Below, in pieces: positions 9,398 to 17,342 of a stretch of DNA of 55,161 bases. The position numbers and the translations under genes are program-made. The notes under the pieces were generated by a model. The model saw nothing but the letters and a program-made list of their open reading frames with translations. It was not told the DNA's origin and did not search any database. This stretch comes from CAZCDS01 sp964497585 (lineage in GTDB: Bacteria; Desulfobacterota; Desulfomonilia; Desulfomonilales; Desulfomonilaceae), in the NCBI GenBank assembly GCA_964497585.1, contig CAZCDS010000042.1, positions 1 through 55,161 on the forward strand, written 5' to 3'. The first letter of the stretch is position 1, and each line of letters starts with the position of its first letter.

Positions 9398-9919
9398 ATG
9401 AGCAGCGAGACGCGCGTCATCAGAGCCAGGGATTTCGTTCAGGATATCCGGAGGGGGATGAGCAACTCCGACCTGATGAAGAAGTACAGGCTTTCAGCTA
9501 AAGGTCTTCGGAGTGTGTTTAGAAAGCTCCTGGACGTAAAAGCCCTTACCAAGAACGACATCCTCAGGAGGTTCCTCAGCACCCGCAGCTTGCGGCGTAC
9601 ACGCAATTCACGGCGATTCCCGAGGAAGCGCATTCAGTACCCTCTTCTCGTATGTGATGCGGAAACGCCTGAACTAAAGGGCTTCGTGCGCGATATATCC
9701 GAGAAGGGGCTCGCTGTGGAAGGGATAGAAGCGGCCCGCGGAGATCTGCGGGCTCTGATGATTCGCTCAAACGAGCTTGCAGATACGTCGACCTTCGAGT
9801 TTGTGGTCGAATGCCGGTGGGCTCGCCCCGCGGAGGACTCGAGTGAGTTCCCCGTGTCGGGCTTTGAGATCACGCACATATCCACCGGAGCTCTTGAGGA
9901 GCTTATGAAGCTGATCTGA
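9398..9919 (+). CDS. PilZ-domain protein with a novel N-terminal module
   Basis: 173 aa, two parts. Residues about 6-55 form a charged helical module with DIRRGM, LMKKY and GLRSVFRKL; the same module occurs in the proteins at 10047 and 43511. Residues about 68-173 look like PilZ: an Arg-rich entry (RRFPRKR), then DISEKGLAVEG matching the PilZ (D/N)xSxxG motif, and a beta-rich remainder. PilZ domains bind cyclic di-GMP, so the protein is probably a c-di-GMP effector whose module is the output or docking part (inference). The ATG has GAGGGA upstream, and a good promoter lies just before it. Confidence 0.75.
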   Translation: MSSETRVIRARDFVQDIRRGMSNSDLMKKYRLSAKGLRSVFRKLLDVKALTKNDILRRFLSTRSLRRTRNSRRFPRKRIQYPLLVCDAETPELKGFVRDISEKGLAVEGIEAARGDLRALMIRSNELADTSTFEFVVECRWARPAEDSSEFPVSGFEITHISTGALEELMKLI

Positions 9920-10046
9920 TGGGGCGCAAGGCTGCTCGTGCCAAAGGACAACTCTACCGACTGACTCAATTCAACCGCTATCGGGGGAGAGGGATATCTG
10001 TGCCACGAATGTCCCGGTCCCGATGAAGCACAAGGGGGGCGATTTA

Positions 10047-10280
10047 GTGAAGCGAGAAGTCAAGGCCAAAGAAGCTATCAGAGATATCCGTTCAGGAATG
10101 GACGATATTGCGCTCATGGAGAAGTACAAGGTCAACGACAAAGGCTTGAGAAGCCTCTTCCGGAAACTGTTGGCTGCCGGGCTCATCACTGCGGACGAAA
10201 TTGACCGACGGGAGTCCCCCTTTTTTTCTACAGTTACACTCGACATGGATTTGAACGGTTTTCCCGACGACGGCCTCTAG
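10047..10280 (+). CDS. Small stand-alone protein made of the same ~50-residue module
   Basis: 77 aa from a GTG preceded by GGGGGG. An ATG 24 bp upstream (10023) is also in frame but has no ribosome-binding site and would add residues the paralogues lack. Residues 4-53 align with the N-termini at 9398 and 43511: DIRSGM, LMEKYK, KGLRSLFRKLL, GLITADEI. The short tail is acidic. It lies 127 bp after the PilZ gene on the same strand. The function is unknown; the helical pattern could be a small DNA- or protein-binding fold. Confidence 0.65.
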   Translation: MKREVKAKEAIRDIRSGMDDIALMEKYKVNDKGLRSLFRKLLAAGLITADEIDRRESPFFSTVTLDMDLNGFPDDGL

Positions 10281-10308
10281 GATTAGTCCGCAATCCACCA
10301 TCACGCTG

Positions 10309-10327
10309 GTGTCACGTTTTTTGACAC
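10309..10327 (+). terminator. Small hairpin after the module gene
   Basis: GTGTCA/TGACAC six-bp stem with a T-rich loop, 29 bp after the stop at 10280. There is no T tract after the stem, so it is weak as a terminator. Confidence 0.25.
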
Positions 10328-10462
10328 TCCGTCAAGTTCTCTTCGCGCTTATGGCAAAAATGCTCGCGGTGGAGCCTTTTAGCCGGAGCGTTCCTGCCTC
10401 CTGGGCCGGGCAAGCCCAGGCGTCGGATCGAGCGAATCCCTGGTAGATTACGGTCTGCGAGA

Positions 10463-11299
10463 CTACTCGGTCCTGCTCCCCCGCTCGGCGCAGTAATCGG
10501 CGAAGGGCCCCACCCGGTTGTCCTTCGCATTCCAGTACAGCAGAATCGTCCCAACAAGGGGGTACGCACCGCTGCGCACGTTTTCGTCAGTAGGGAGTAC
10601 GGCCTTGGAGGCGGCATCCTTCTTGAGTCCAAGTACTTTGGTGCCCTCGAGCGATCGGGTGGCCGGCGCCAAGCCTATCGGAAGATCTTTGGCTCTCTTG
10701 CAGACAAGAATGACTGAACTCCACGACGCGGGAATGATCGCTTTCGGGCTGAACGGCCCCCCCTTTAGCACTGTCTTCTGGAACAGTACAGCCGCACCGG
10801 AATCCGGGACCCGCCGCGTCAATACGCGAATTGGCTCATCTCGACCGCCGACCTTGCGCCAGGTGGTAGTTTCGCCAGAGAATATTTCGCGAAGTTGATC
10901 CAAAGTCAGCGAGTCCACACTGTTACGCGGACTCGTAATAATAGCTATTGCCGCTTGCCCGACCCGTTTGGAAGCTATCGTGATCCCCTTGGCTTCCAGC
11001 GACCGTCTCTCCACCGGGCTGATAGGGCGGGAAGCTATCACAACGTCCAGTTCGCCTCTGAAAAATGCCTTGAATCCATTCGCCGTGTTCCCCCCGGTCA
11101 CAACTGCTCTCCACTGGGCGTGGTCTCGTTGATAGTCCTTGGCCCATCGGTCCACAAGCCCGGAGGCAAGACCCGCGCCGCCAATGAGCAGACTCCGATT
11201 TCCCGGACTTTGGGCCACTGCGGACACGTCAGCGCCAATGGCCAGGGCCGCGCAGATACCTGTCGCCAACACGCGTTCAGCGATCCTTTTCATGGCCAT
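10463..11299 (-). CDS. PstS-like periplasmic substrate-binding protein
   Basis: 278 aa with a Sec signal peptide (KR then a hydrophobic stretch ending near AVAQS, residue 31). The mature part matches the phosphate-binding-protein type fold (PBP_like): GGNTANGFKAFFRGELDVVIASR, then ITSPRNSV, LTLDQLREIFSGETTTW and a late YPLVG block. In PstS such segments line the anion site. No pstCAB genes are nearby, so the ligand is uncertain; phosphate or another oxyanion is likely. An AAGGAGG lies just before the ATG (a second ATG two codons on is possible). A sigma-54 promoter lies upstream. Confidence 0.8.
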   Translation of the reverse strand: MAMKRIAERVLATGICAALAIGADVSAVAQSPGNRSLLIGGAGLASGLVDRWAKDYQRDHAQWRAVVTGGNTANGFKAFFRGELDVVIASRPISPVERRSLEAKGITIASKRVGQAAIAIITSPRNSVDSLTLDQLREIFSGETTTWRKVGGRDEPIRVLTRRVPDSGAAVLFQKTVLKGGPFSPKAIIPASWSSVILVCKRAKDLPIGLAPATRSLEGTKVLGLKKDAASKAVLPTDENVRSGAYPLVGTILLYWNAKDNRVGPFADYCAERGSRTE

Positions 11300-11372
11300 A
11301 TGTCCTCCTTACACAGACCTACCCCACAGGTAGGCGGTGTTGTAAACAAAGACGCCCTGCGATCAAGGTTAA

Positions 11373-11388
11373 AGCAACTTCTGTGCCA
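11373..11388 (-). promoter_or_regulatory. Sigma-54 promoter of the PstS-like gene
   Basis: On the minus strand the sequence reads TGGCAC, AGAAG, TTGCT: a full match to the -24/-12 consensus TGGCAC-N5-TTGC(A/T). It lies 74 bp before the ATG at 11299. Sigma-54 promoters need an ATP-driven activator bound upstream. Confidence 0.75.
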
Positions 11389-11502
11389 TGAAGGAACATT
11401 CTCAGAGTGAGTCCTGCGCCTAGCGAACTCTTCCACCTTAAGCCGACTCCAAAATCGGGCGTGTCGGGTGCATCTTGAGGCATCCGAGGATTACCCTTGT
11501 TC

Positions 11503-11538
11503 TGAGTCATTACGGTGCATGTCCCAAACAATGACTCA
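11503..11538 (-). promoter_or_regulatory. Dyad, possible enhancer site for the sigma-54 promoter
   Basis: Perfect 9-bp inverted repeat TGAGTCATT / AATGACTCA with an 18-bp gap. It begins about 115 bp upstream of the -24/-12 promoter, a distance typical of activator-binding sites of NtrC-type proteins. The role is inferred from position only. Confidence 0.4.
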
Positions 11539-11740
11539 TTGCCGCAGTACGCTCTCCAACGGACGTGCACGCGACGAGCGTTGCACGATCGTCAGGACTT
11601 CACGACGCACGTCGGGAACGAGGGCCCTGCCTTGTCTGGCGCATTCGGCCTGTTTCGATCAGCCAGATCGAGAAGTCACCGGATGATTGTCGTTAGGAGT
11701 GAACTGGAACCCAGGGATGATTCTGAGAAGGAGTGTTCAG

Positions 11741-11807
11741 AAAAGAAAAAAGCCTCGAATCCATTGCACAAAGCAAACGCGGGGATAGCCGGCAATGATT
11801 TGGATTC
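11741..11807 (-). terminator. Rho-independent terminator of tRNA-Gln
   Basis: On the minus strand GAATCC and ATTGC pair with GCAAT and GGATTC (11757-11807, with a 5-nt bulge), followed after GAGGC by a T-rich run (TTTTTTCTTTT). It starts six nt after the tRNA. Confidence 0.65.
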
Positions 11808-11812
11808 CTTCT

Positions 11813-11886
11813 TGGCTGGGGGACAAGGATTCGAACCTTGGTTACCGGGGCCAGAACCCGGCGTCCTGCCGCTAGACGATCCCCCA
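11813..11886 (-). tRNA. tRNA-Gln (anticodon CUG)
   Basis: The minus strand folds as a full cloverleaf. The 7-bp acceptor stem starts TGGGGGA, the D arm is GTC/GAC, the anticodon stem CCGGG/CCCGG holds loop TTCTGGC (anticodon CTG), and the T arm is CAAGG-TTCGAAT-CCTTG. Discriminator G and an encoded CCA follow. The U1-A72 pair and G73 are glutamine identity features. Confidence 0.93.
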
Positions 11887-12226
11887 GCGCACGGAATCAA
11901 GGTAGTCCTTTGGACGAACGCTGTCAAGGCCTATCATGCTCAGGATGCTCGCCAAATTCGGTTGAAGAGATTCCTGCAAGTGGCTTCCCGCCGATGCCCC
12001 TGCAAAAGAGTCCCGACCGGCTTCCGGCCGCACTCCGTGCTCAAATGAGCGACAATAGATACGTCGGGGCGGGTGGGATCATCCACCATTACCCATTGCA
12101 GTGCCGGGCGTTCGAAATGGCTTCTCACTTGCCGACGTCCCTATCACAGGGGAGTCACCGCAGCCTACTGAGGCGTTTACCTTGATGGTGGGGAAAGTTC
12201 TGCAATGATTGGTGGGCGGTTACCGC

Positions 12227-12859
12227 TCAGCGCGACCTTGCAGTGAGGACTTGAAGCAGCTCAGATTCGGGCACGGCTCCTTCGCGGAGGATTCTCAAGC
12301 GCGAACCCTCGCAGTCAACAACGGTGGAGGGCAGTCCCCCGGGAGAGGGGCCTAGGTTAACGACGAGATCCACTGCCGCGACCACGGCCGGATCAACTTG
12401 TGAGATCATTCGAGGATTCGGATCGCCGGCGCGGTTCGCGCTTGTCGCGGTGATCCATCCTCCCGAGCGCTCTGCGAGAGTCCTGGCAGGACATGGAGGG
12501 GGCACACGGACCCCGATCTTGCTCCCTTGTCCCATGAGTTGGTGTGGCAGCGGTGGGATCGGTCGGAGGAGTAGCGTGAGGCTCCCAGGCCAAAACGCTT
12601 CCATGAGAGTGGCTATTTGCACCTCAGGGGGCTCGACGAGGCGTGCGACGGATTCGATACTGGCTGCGATCAAAGGCAGCGGCTTGTCGTGGTCCCGAGA
12701 TTTGATCGAGAAGATCCGCTCGACCGCGTTCTCCTGAAAAGGATCAGCCGCGAGGCCGTAGAACGTCTCGGTGGGCACGATAACCACGCCTCCCGAGCGA
12801 ATGGTTTCCGAAGCCCGAACCATGAGCGATTCGTGCTCGTGGGACAGGGTGTTACTCAT
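12227..12859 (-). CDS. tsaC: L-threonylcarbamoyladenylate synthase (TsaC/YrdC/Sua5)
   Basis: 210 aa. It makes threonylcarbamoyl-AMP from threonine, bicarbonate and ATP, for the universal t6A37 modification of ANN-decoding tRNAs. Family motifs: VPTETFYGLAADP near residue 30, IKSRDHDKPLPLI (KxR substrate site), FWPGSLTLLL, VRVPPCPAR and the ATSANRAGDPNP block. Only the YrdC domain is present; there is no Sua5 C-terminal domain. The ATG at 12859 has a poor ribosome-binding site, and a second in-frame ATG lies 12 codons in. It follows the NtrY-like gene after 199 bp. Confidence 0.93.
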   Translation of the reverse strand: MSNTLSHEHESLMVRASETIRSGGVVIVPTETFYGLAADPFQENAVERIFSIKSRDHDKPLPLIAASIESVARLVEPPEVQIATLMEAFWPGSLTLLLRPIPPLPHQLMGQGSKIGVRVPPPCPARTLAERSGGWITATSANRAGDPNPRMISQVDPAVVAAVDLVVNLGPSPGGLPSTVVDCEGSRLRILREGAVPESELLQVLTARSR

Positions 12860-12924
12860 TGGGAATTGACCTTGCGCGCCAGTGCGCCTTCATACGGATT
12901 TGTGCTCAAAGAATCCACGCGGGG

Positions 12925-12958
12925 TGGCACTGACCACCCCCTGGCATGGTCAGTGCTC
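12925..12958. repeat. Hairpin related to the core of the 31.7-kb element
   Basis: GCACTGACCA ... TGGTCAGTGC forms a 10-bp stem over a 10-bp loop, in the gap between tsaC and the kinase gene. The flanks (GGGGTGG before, CTC after) match those of the CACTGACC hairpin at 31775-31799. I read it as a decayed copy of the same repeat. Confidence 0.4.
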
Positions 12959-13058
12959 CTTGGAAACGTATCCGATTCATCGGTTTCCTGGGGACCCGCG
13001 GCGACAAATCGCGCAACTTCGGCTATAAAAGCGATTAGTTACAAGCCTCTTGGTGGCT

Positions 13059-15302
13059 TTAACCCTCCGATCGAGTGGGCCGCGGTCCGGTCCGAGTCGA
13101 TCCCTGTCGGACGGGCAGTTCGATAATGAACCTGGCGCCGCCGCCTTCATTGTCCTTGACTCGAATGAAGCCGTTATGGTCGGCGATGATGGTGTTGACA
13201 ATCGTCAAGCCAAGGCCCGTTCCTCCCGGCTTGGTGGAGAAATAGGGTTCGAAGAGCCGATCTCTATCACTCGCGCGCACGCCTCTGCCGTTGTCGACCA
13301 CCTCGATTGAAACCATGTCGAGAAGTGGGTCATACCGGGTCGTCACGACTACCTTCCCTCGGTCGATGACTGCAGCGGAGGCATTGTCCAGCAGATTGAC
13401 CATGGCTCTCTTGATCTGCTCTCTGTCGAGATTAAGGACCGGAACGTCCGGGTCAGGGTGAAAGGTGAAGTCGATTCGATCGTCTCCTTGTCTGTAGAGG
13501 TCCACGACTTCCCCGACAAGCGCGTTAAGATTCTCGGGTGTCGGATTCGCAGAGGGCATGCGTGCAAACTGGGAGAATTCGTTGACCATGTTCTTGAGTT
13601 GCTCCACCTGGTCTACGATCGCGGAGGTGCATTGGTCGAGGACTGCATCGTCTCCGGCCACCGCGTCTATGTACTTGCGGCGTATCCTTTGGGCATTGAG
13701 CTGAATGGGAGTCAGTGGATTCTTGATTTCGTGGGCGATTCTCCGGGCTACATCCCTCCAGGCCGCGACCCGTTGGGCCTTTACGAGATGCGTCATGTCC
13801 TCGAAAACAAAGACAACGCCAAGGTCATTGCCGTCTTCGTCTTTCAGGCTGTTGGCGAAGCAAATGAGGGAGATGGCGCCCGTGGGATAGGAGAGGGTCA
13901 ACTGGCGTTCGATGGCTTCAGCCCCTGTGCTCGAGAGATCCTCGAGAATGCCGGCTGCGGCTGACGCGGAGACTTCCGGCAGGACGTCCATGAGACGGCT
14001 GCCGAGAATCTCCCCGACCTCTATGCCGAGCAGCCGCACGGCCGAATTGTTAATGGCGGTGACGGTCTCCTCCGAGTTCACGGCCAACACGCCGGCTGCG
14101 ACGTTCTTGAGGACCGTCTCCATGTACTTGCGCCGGCCCTCCAGATCGACATTGACCCTGAGCAGTTCATCCCGTGTCGCTCGTAGATCCTCGGTCATTT
14201 TGTTGAAGGAGCGGACCAGGGTTCCCAGTTCGTCGTCCGCGGCCGGCTCGATGTACACGTCCAGATCACCGCCGGCGATTTTTTCGGTGCCCTCTGCCAG
14301 GCTCTCTATGGGGTTGGTTATGTCCTGCGCGATGGTGGTGCCGATCCAGAAGCCGATGAGGAGCACGAGCAGGGCTACCACGAGGAGGATCAGCACGTAG
14401 ATGGTCTTCACCGGTCCCCTCATCCTCTTGGCCTCCTGGTAGTCCCCGAATGCGTTGGAAATGGCGAACAGCCTGGCTGCAAGTGATGTAGGAATGTAAT
14501 GGTCCACCACGAGAACCGCGGAGACCTTACGGTCGTCTCCGGATCGGATCGGCATGATCCCCCTGATTAAATCGCTTCCCCCGTCGAGCGGCAGGATCTT
14601 TGCGGTACTGTCCCCCCTGTACGCGATTCTGAGGAAACTGGGCCGCGGAGGAGGAATGGCCACCGACCGAAGAGCGGCTTCCTTGACGAGTATGGGAAGT
14701 CCTCCGTCATGGAAATTGATCTGCATGGCGCTTATCCCGTTGGCTTTTCGCCATGCTTCCAGCTTCCGGTACAGCTCAGCCCTTTGGGCCTGCTTCGCAA
14801 GGCCCTGTGCCTCAATGCGTCCCACGATCCGGCCGCCGACATTGAGCACATTCTCCGACGCCCCCTTGTAGTACGCCTGGGCCACCACGAGGGACGACTG
14901 GAGCGATTCTTCCACCTGGGCCTTGAACCAGCTCTCGATGGTCGTATGGACGACTCCGGCGCTTGCTATGAAGAGTACGATCGTCGGCACGAGCGTCAAC
15001 GCGACAAAGGCCAGGGTGAGGCGGGTCTTGAGGTTGGAGCCGAGCACCTTGCGCCGGCGCTCGAACAGGAGCTTGAACACGTTGCGTATGAGGAAGAAGA
15101 TAATGAGGATCAGCAGGAGAATGACGAGGGACAGCAGCACAAAGAGGAGCAGATGACCGCTCATGGGAATACCTTCGGCGGAGCCGGTCATGTGGTATTC
15201 AACGAGCGTTATGATCGCCACGAGCAGTACGCCGGCAAGCGCGACGAGGAGTTCCCGGCGCCTCTTTCTACGTTCCTGCTCGACATTCTTCGGCTGTCTC
15301 AC
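13059..15302 (-). CDS. NtrY-like membrane sensor histidine kinase
   Basis: 747 aa. Helices lie at about residues 18-36, 48-73, 97-117 and 300-324. The last two flank a ~180-residue extracytoplasmic sensor region. HAMP follows (325-380), then PAS (about 390-500), HisKA with phospho-acceptor H524 in AHEIKNPLTP, and HATPase with N (NLLDNAS), DNGRG and GGTGLGLTI boxes. This layout is that of NtrY, which with NtrX responds to nitrogen or redox state and works with sigma-54. No response regulator follows; the next gene is tsaC. A GTG start overlaps the stop of the upstream zincin gene (GTGA). Confidence 0.88.
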   Translation of the reverse strand: MRQPKNVEQERRKRRRELLVALAGVLLVAIITLVEYHMTGSAEGIPMSGHLLLFVLLSLVILLLILIIFFLIRNVFKLLFERRRKVLGSNLKTRLTLAFVALTLVPTIVLFIASAGVVHTTIESWFKAQVEESLQSSLVVAQAYYKGASENVLNVGGRIVGRIEAQGLAKQAQRAELYRKLEAWRKANGISAMQINFHDGGLPILVKEAALRSVAIPPPRPSFLRIAYRGDSTAKILPLDGGSDLIRGIMPIRSGDDRKVSAVLVVDHYIPTSLAARLFAISNAFGDYQEAKRMRGPVKTIYVLILLVVALLVLLIGFWIGTTIAQDITNPIESLAEGTEKIAGGDLDVYIEPAADDELGTLVRSFNKMTEDLRATRDELLRVNVDLEGRRKYMETVLKNVAAGVLAVNSEETVTAINNSAVRLLGIEVGEILGSRLMDVLPEVSASAAAGILEDLSSTGAEAIERQLTLSYPTGAISLICFANSLKDEDGNDLGVVFVFEDMTHLVKAQRVAAWRDVARRIAHEIKNPLTPIQLNAQRIRRKYIDAVAGDDAVLDQCTSAIVDQVEQLKNMVNEFSQFARMPSANPTPENLNALVGEVVDLYRQGDDRIDFTFHPDPDVPVLNLDREQIKRAMVNLLDNASAAVIDRGKVVVTTRYDPLLDMVSIEVVDNGRGVRASDRDRLFEPYFSTKPGGTGLGLTIVNTIIADHNGFIRVKDNEGGGARFIIELPVRQGSTRTGPRPTRSEG

Positions 15303-15673
15303 CGCGGAGGCCTTTCCATCTCTTCGAGCTGGGAATCATTGAACCCGAAATGATGTCCCACCTCATGGATTACCACTTCCCGTATCTTTTGCACAACATC
15401 GCGTTTGCTGGCGGCCGCGGCAAGGATGGGGATTCTGTAGAGATAGATCCGGTCGGGTAGGGGAGTGACGTAGAAGACACTCTGCTGCGTTATGGGAACC
15501 CCGCTGTAAAGCCCGAGCAATCCGTACGGAGATCTGATCCGCATCGCGGCGAGCGTGTCGGGATGCGCGAAGTCCTCGACGATCACCTCCACGTTCTCGA
15601 GCTTGCGCTTGAATTCCTCGGGAAGCTCCTCGATTGCCTGAGCCACGCAGGCTGAGAAATCTTCCAGGTTCAC
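15299..15673 (-). CDS. Minimal zincin-like metallopeptidase
   Basis: 124 aa, GTG start. It carries HEVGHHFGFND near residue 105, a fit to HExxHxxGxxD, in which the two His and the Asp bind zinc and the Glu is catalytic. It belongs to the short "metallopeptidase family protein" group (DUF1025-like), which has no signal peptide and no known substrate. Its stop overlaps the start of the NtrY-like kinase, so the two are translationally coupled. A working link between peptidase and sensor is possible but unproven. Confidence 0.8.
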   Translation of the reverse strand: MNLEDFSACVAQAIEELPEEFKRKLENVEVIVEDFAHPDTLAAMRIRSPYGLLGLYSGVPITQQSVFYVTPLPDRIYLYRIPILAAAASKRDVVQKIREVVIHEVGHHFGFNDSQLEEMERPPR

Positions 15674-15872
15674 CCGGCCAGGTCCTTCCTCGGAGCTGCG
15701 CGCGGCCCCGTTCGGTCGATTAAGGGGAGGAGCCGGAAGGAGATCCCGCTACTCCACCCGGCCCGTATGGTAACATCGGGTTCCGCAGGGTCAAGCTTTG
15801 CTGCCCCCTTGGTACCGACCGATTGTCTAGGCGGTCCAACAAGGAGGTGTGATGATTTCGCCTCGTTGATTC

Positions 15873-15902
15873 TTGACAACAGCGCTCTGTTGTGAGCATA
15901 CA
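15873..15902 (+). promoter_or_regulatory. Candidate promoter of pth
   Basis: Perfect TTGACA (15873-15878), 18-bp spacer, CATACA (15897-15902). If used, transcription begins near 15910. That excludes a GTG at 15892 as the pth start and favours the GTG at 15937. Confidence 0.45.
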
Positions 15903-15936
15903 CCAACCGCTACGAGACATCGGGAGAGCCGAAAAG

Positions 15937-16551
15937 GTGCTGGGAGTTCCACGGGGAAAAGGTCTCGTGATTGTCGGTCTGGGCAATCCTGGCAAGGGGT
16001 ACGAGCGACACCGTCACAACATCGGTTTCATGGTGGTGGACCAACTGTGCCGGGAAGAGAGAGGCACCTGGAGCCGGGGTCGTGCGAAGGCCTTGATCAG
16101 CACAGTGGAGGTGGGAGATCAGGAGGCCGTGCTCGTGAAGCCCCAGACCTTCATGAACCTCAGCGGGACCGCGGTGACGCCTATCGTCAAGCGCTTCAAC
16201 GCTGACCCTGCGCGAATGATCGTGGTGCACGATGACCTGGACCTTCTTCCCGGGAGAATACGTACCAAGTGCGGGGGAGGGGACGGAGGCCATCGCGGCG
16301 TCCGGTCCATTGCCGATTCCCTCAGATTTCGAGACTTTATCCGGGTCCGCATCGGCATAGGCAGACCACCGGACGGGATGACCGCCGAGCAGTTCGTGCT
16401 TACCCCCTTTCCCCGTGAGGAGGCCGAATTCCTGCGTCGCTGCGTGGAAGAGGGGGCACGGGCGGTAAAACTGGTGGTGACCGATGGCTTGGACGCTGCC
16501 AGAAAAAGGATACATTCCATTAACATAGAGTCGGAGGGGTCCGGGGCGTGA
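15937..16551 (+). CDS. pth: Peptidyl-tRNA hydrolase
   Basis: 204 aa from a GTG with GGGAGAG upstream. A GTG at 15892 would add 15 residues but lies inside the likely promoter. It releases peptides from peptidyl-tRNA that dropped off ribosomes. Motifs: VGLGNPGKGYERHRHNIGF with the catalytic His in the HN pair, KPQTFMNLSG, HDDLDL with the active-site Asp, and GGGDGGHRGVRSI. The length is normal for Pth. It is divergent from the zincin-kinase operon; the usual neighbours (rplY, prs, ychF) are absent. Confidence 0.94.
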   Translation: MLGVPRGKGLVIVGLGNPGKGYERHRHNIGFMVVDQLCREERGTWSRGRAKALISTVEVGDQEAVLVKPQTFMNLSGTAVTPIVKRFNADPARMIVVHDDLDLLPGRIRTKCGGGDGGHRGVRSIADSLRFRDFIRVRIGIGRPPDGMTAEQFVLTPFPREEAEFLRRCVEEGARAVKLVVTDGLDAARKRIHSINIESEGSGA

Positions 16552-16567
16552 GGTGCACCAGGGTTTT

Positions 16568-16595
16568 TTGCTTGCCTTGAGTGTGCTCCTATACT
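16568..16595 (+). promoter_or_regulatory. Candidate promoter of the methyltransferase gene
   Basis: TTGCTT (16568-16573), 16-bp spacer, TATACT (16590-16595), about 55 bp before the start codon. Confidence 0.45.
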
Positions 16596-16649
16596 ATGGT
16601 TACCTGTCTATCGGCTGTAAGAGTTACTTCCAACCCAGGGGGTTAGGAT

Positions 16650-17342
16650 ATGGATTACACTCTCGTAAGCGAGGATCACGCGCCATGGCGCAAGATCCTT
16701 CGCCCGGCGATAAAGTTTCTCAGGCTTGCCTACATCCAGGGAACGACCGTGGTCAAGCTTCTTCCGTCGGAAAGGGCCATTCAGCTCTATTACAAGTACC
16801 GGCGGAAGAGCTATGATCTTCAGTGGGCCCTGGATCCAGGGTACAGGAAGGGCCTGAACAGGCTTGTGGAGATGGTCGTAACAGAGACCGACCGGGTCTT
16901 GGACGTGGGCTGTGGGACCGGATCAGCTACGGTTATCGCCGCGTCCGAGGCACGAGAGGTAGTTGGGATTGACCTCTCCCCGGACATGATCGAACTGGCC
17001 CGTGAGAAGGTGTGCAAGAAAGGAATCTGCAACATCTCTCTGACGGCCACATCGGTCGAGGACTACCGTCCGGAAAAGAAGTTCGACAAGGTGATCAGCT
17101 CGTTCATGATCCCTCACGTCAAGCCCAGCCTGAGACCCGCCATCTATTCCTGCATGTTCAGTTTTCTCAAGCCCGGCGGAACCGTGGGCCTGTTCGGGTC
17201 ACGCGGAGAAGTGTGCGACGTGTACGAGAAGCGGCACACCATCAAAGATAATCTTCACAGGGCCGGATTTGAGCATATCGAGATCTTCGACATCTATGAC
17301 ATCTACCGCATAGCCCTGGCGCGCAAGCCAGCGATCGAGTGA
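16650..17342 (+). CDS. Class I SAM-dependent methyltransferase
   Basis: 230 aa. Motif I (VLDVGCGTGSAT, about residue 84), then VVGIDLSPDMIELAREK (motif II, binds the ribose of SAM), a VISSFMIPHV post-motif, and FLKPGGTVGLFG (motif III/IV region). The N-terminal 75 residues are basic and may hold the substrate. The fold family is certain, the substrate is not; UbiE-like small-molecule targets are possible. It has its own promoter and is followed by a strong hairpin. Confidence 0.75.
   Translation: MDYTLVSEDHAPWRKILRPAIKFLRLAYIQGTTVVKLLPSERAIQLYYKYRRKSYDLQWALDPGYRKGLNRLVEMVVTETDRVLDVGCGTGSATVIAASEAREVVGIDLSPDMIELAREKVCKKGICNISLTATSVEDYRPEKKFDKVISSFMIPHVKPSLRPAIYSCMFSFLKPGGTVGLFGSRGEVCDVYEKRHTIKDNLHRAGFEHIEIFDIYDIYRIALARKPAIE

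Larger units (their letters stand above)
11300..11812. other. Control region between the PstS-like gene and tRNA-Gln
   Basis: This stretch of over 500 bp has no convincing gene. It contains the sigma-54 promoter of the PstS-like gene, a long-spaced dyad upstream of that promoter, and the terminator of the tRNA-Gln gene. Confidence 0.6.

Noticed and set aside
10400..10420. CCTGGGC/GCCCAGG hairpin after the PstS-like gene
   Set aside because: Stable, but without a T run on either strand and 40 bp from the stop; not called a terminator.
15670..15906. 78-codon minus-strand frame before the zincin gene
   Set aside because: Composition is not protein-like and the divergent pth promoter covers it.
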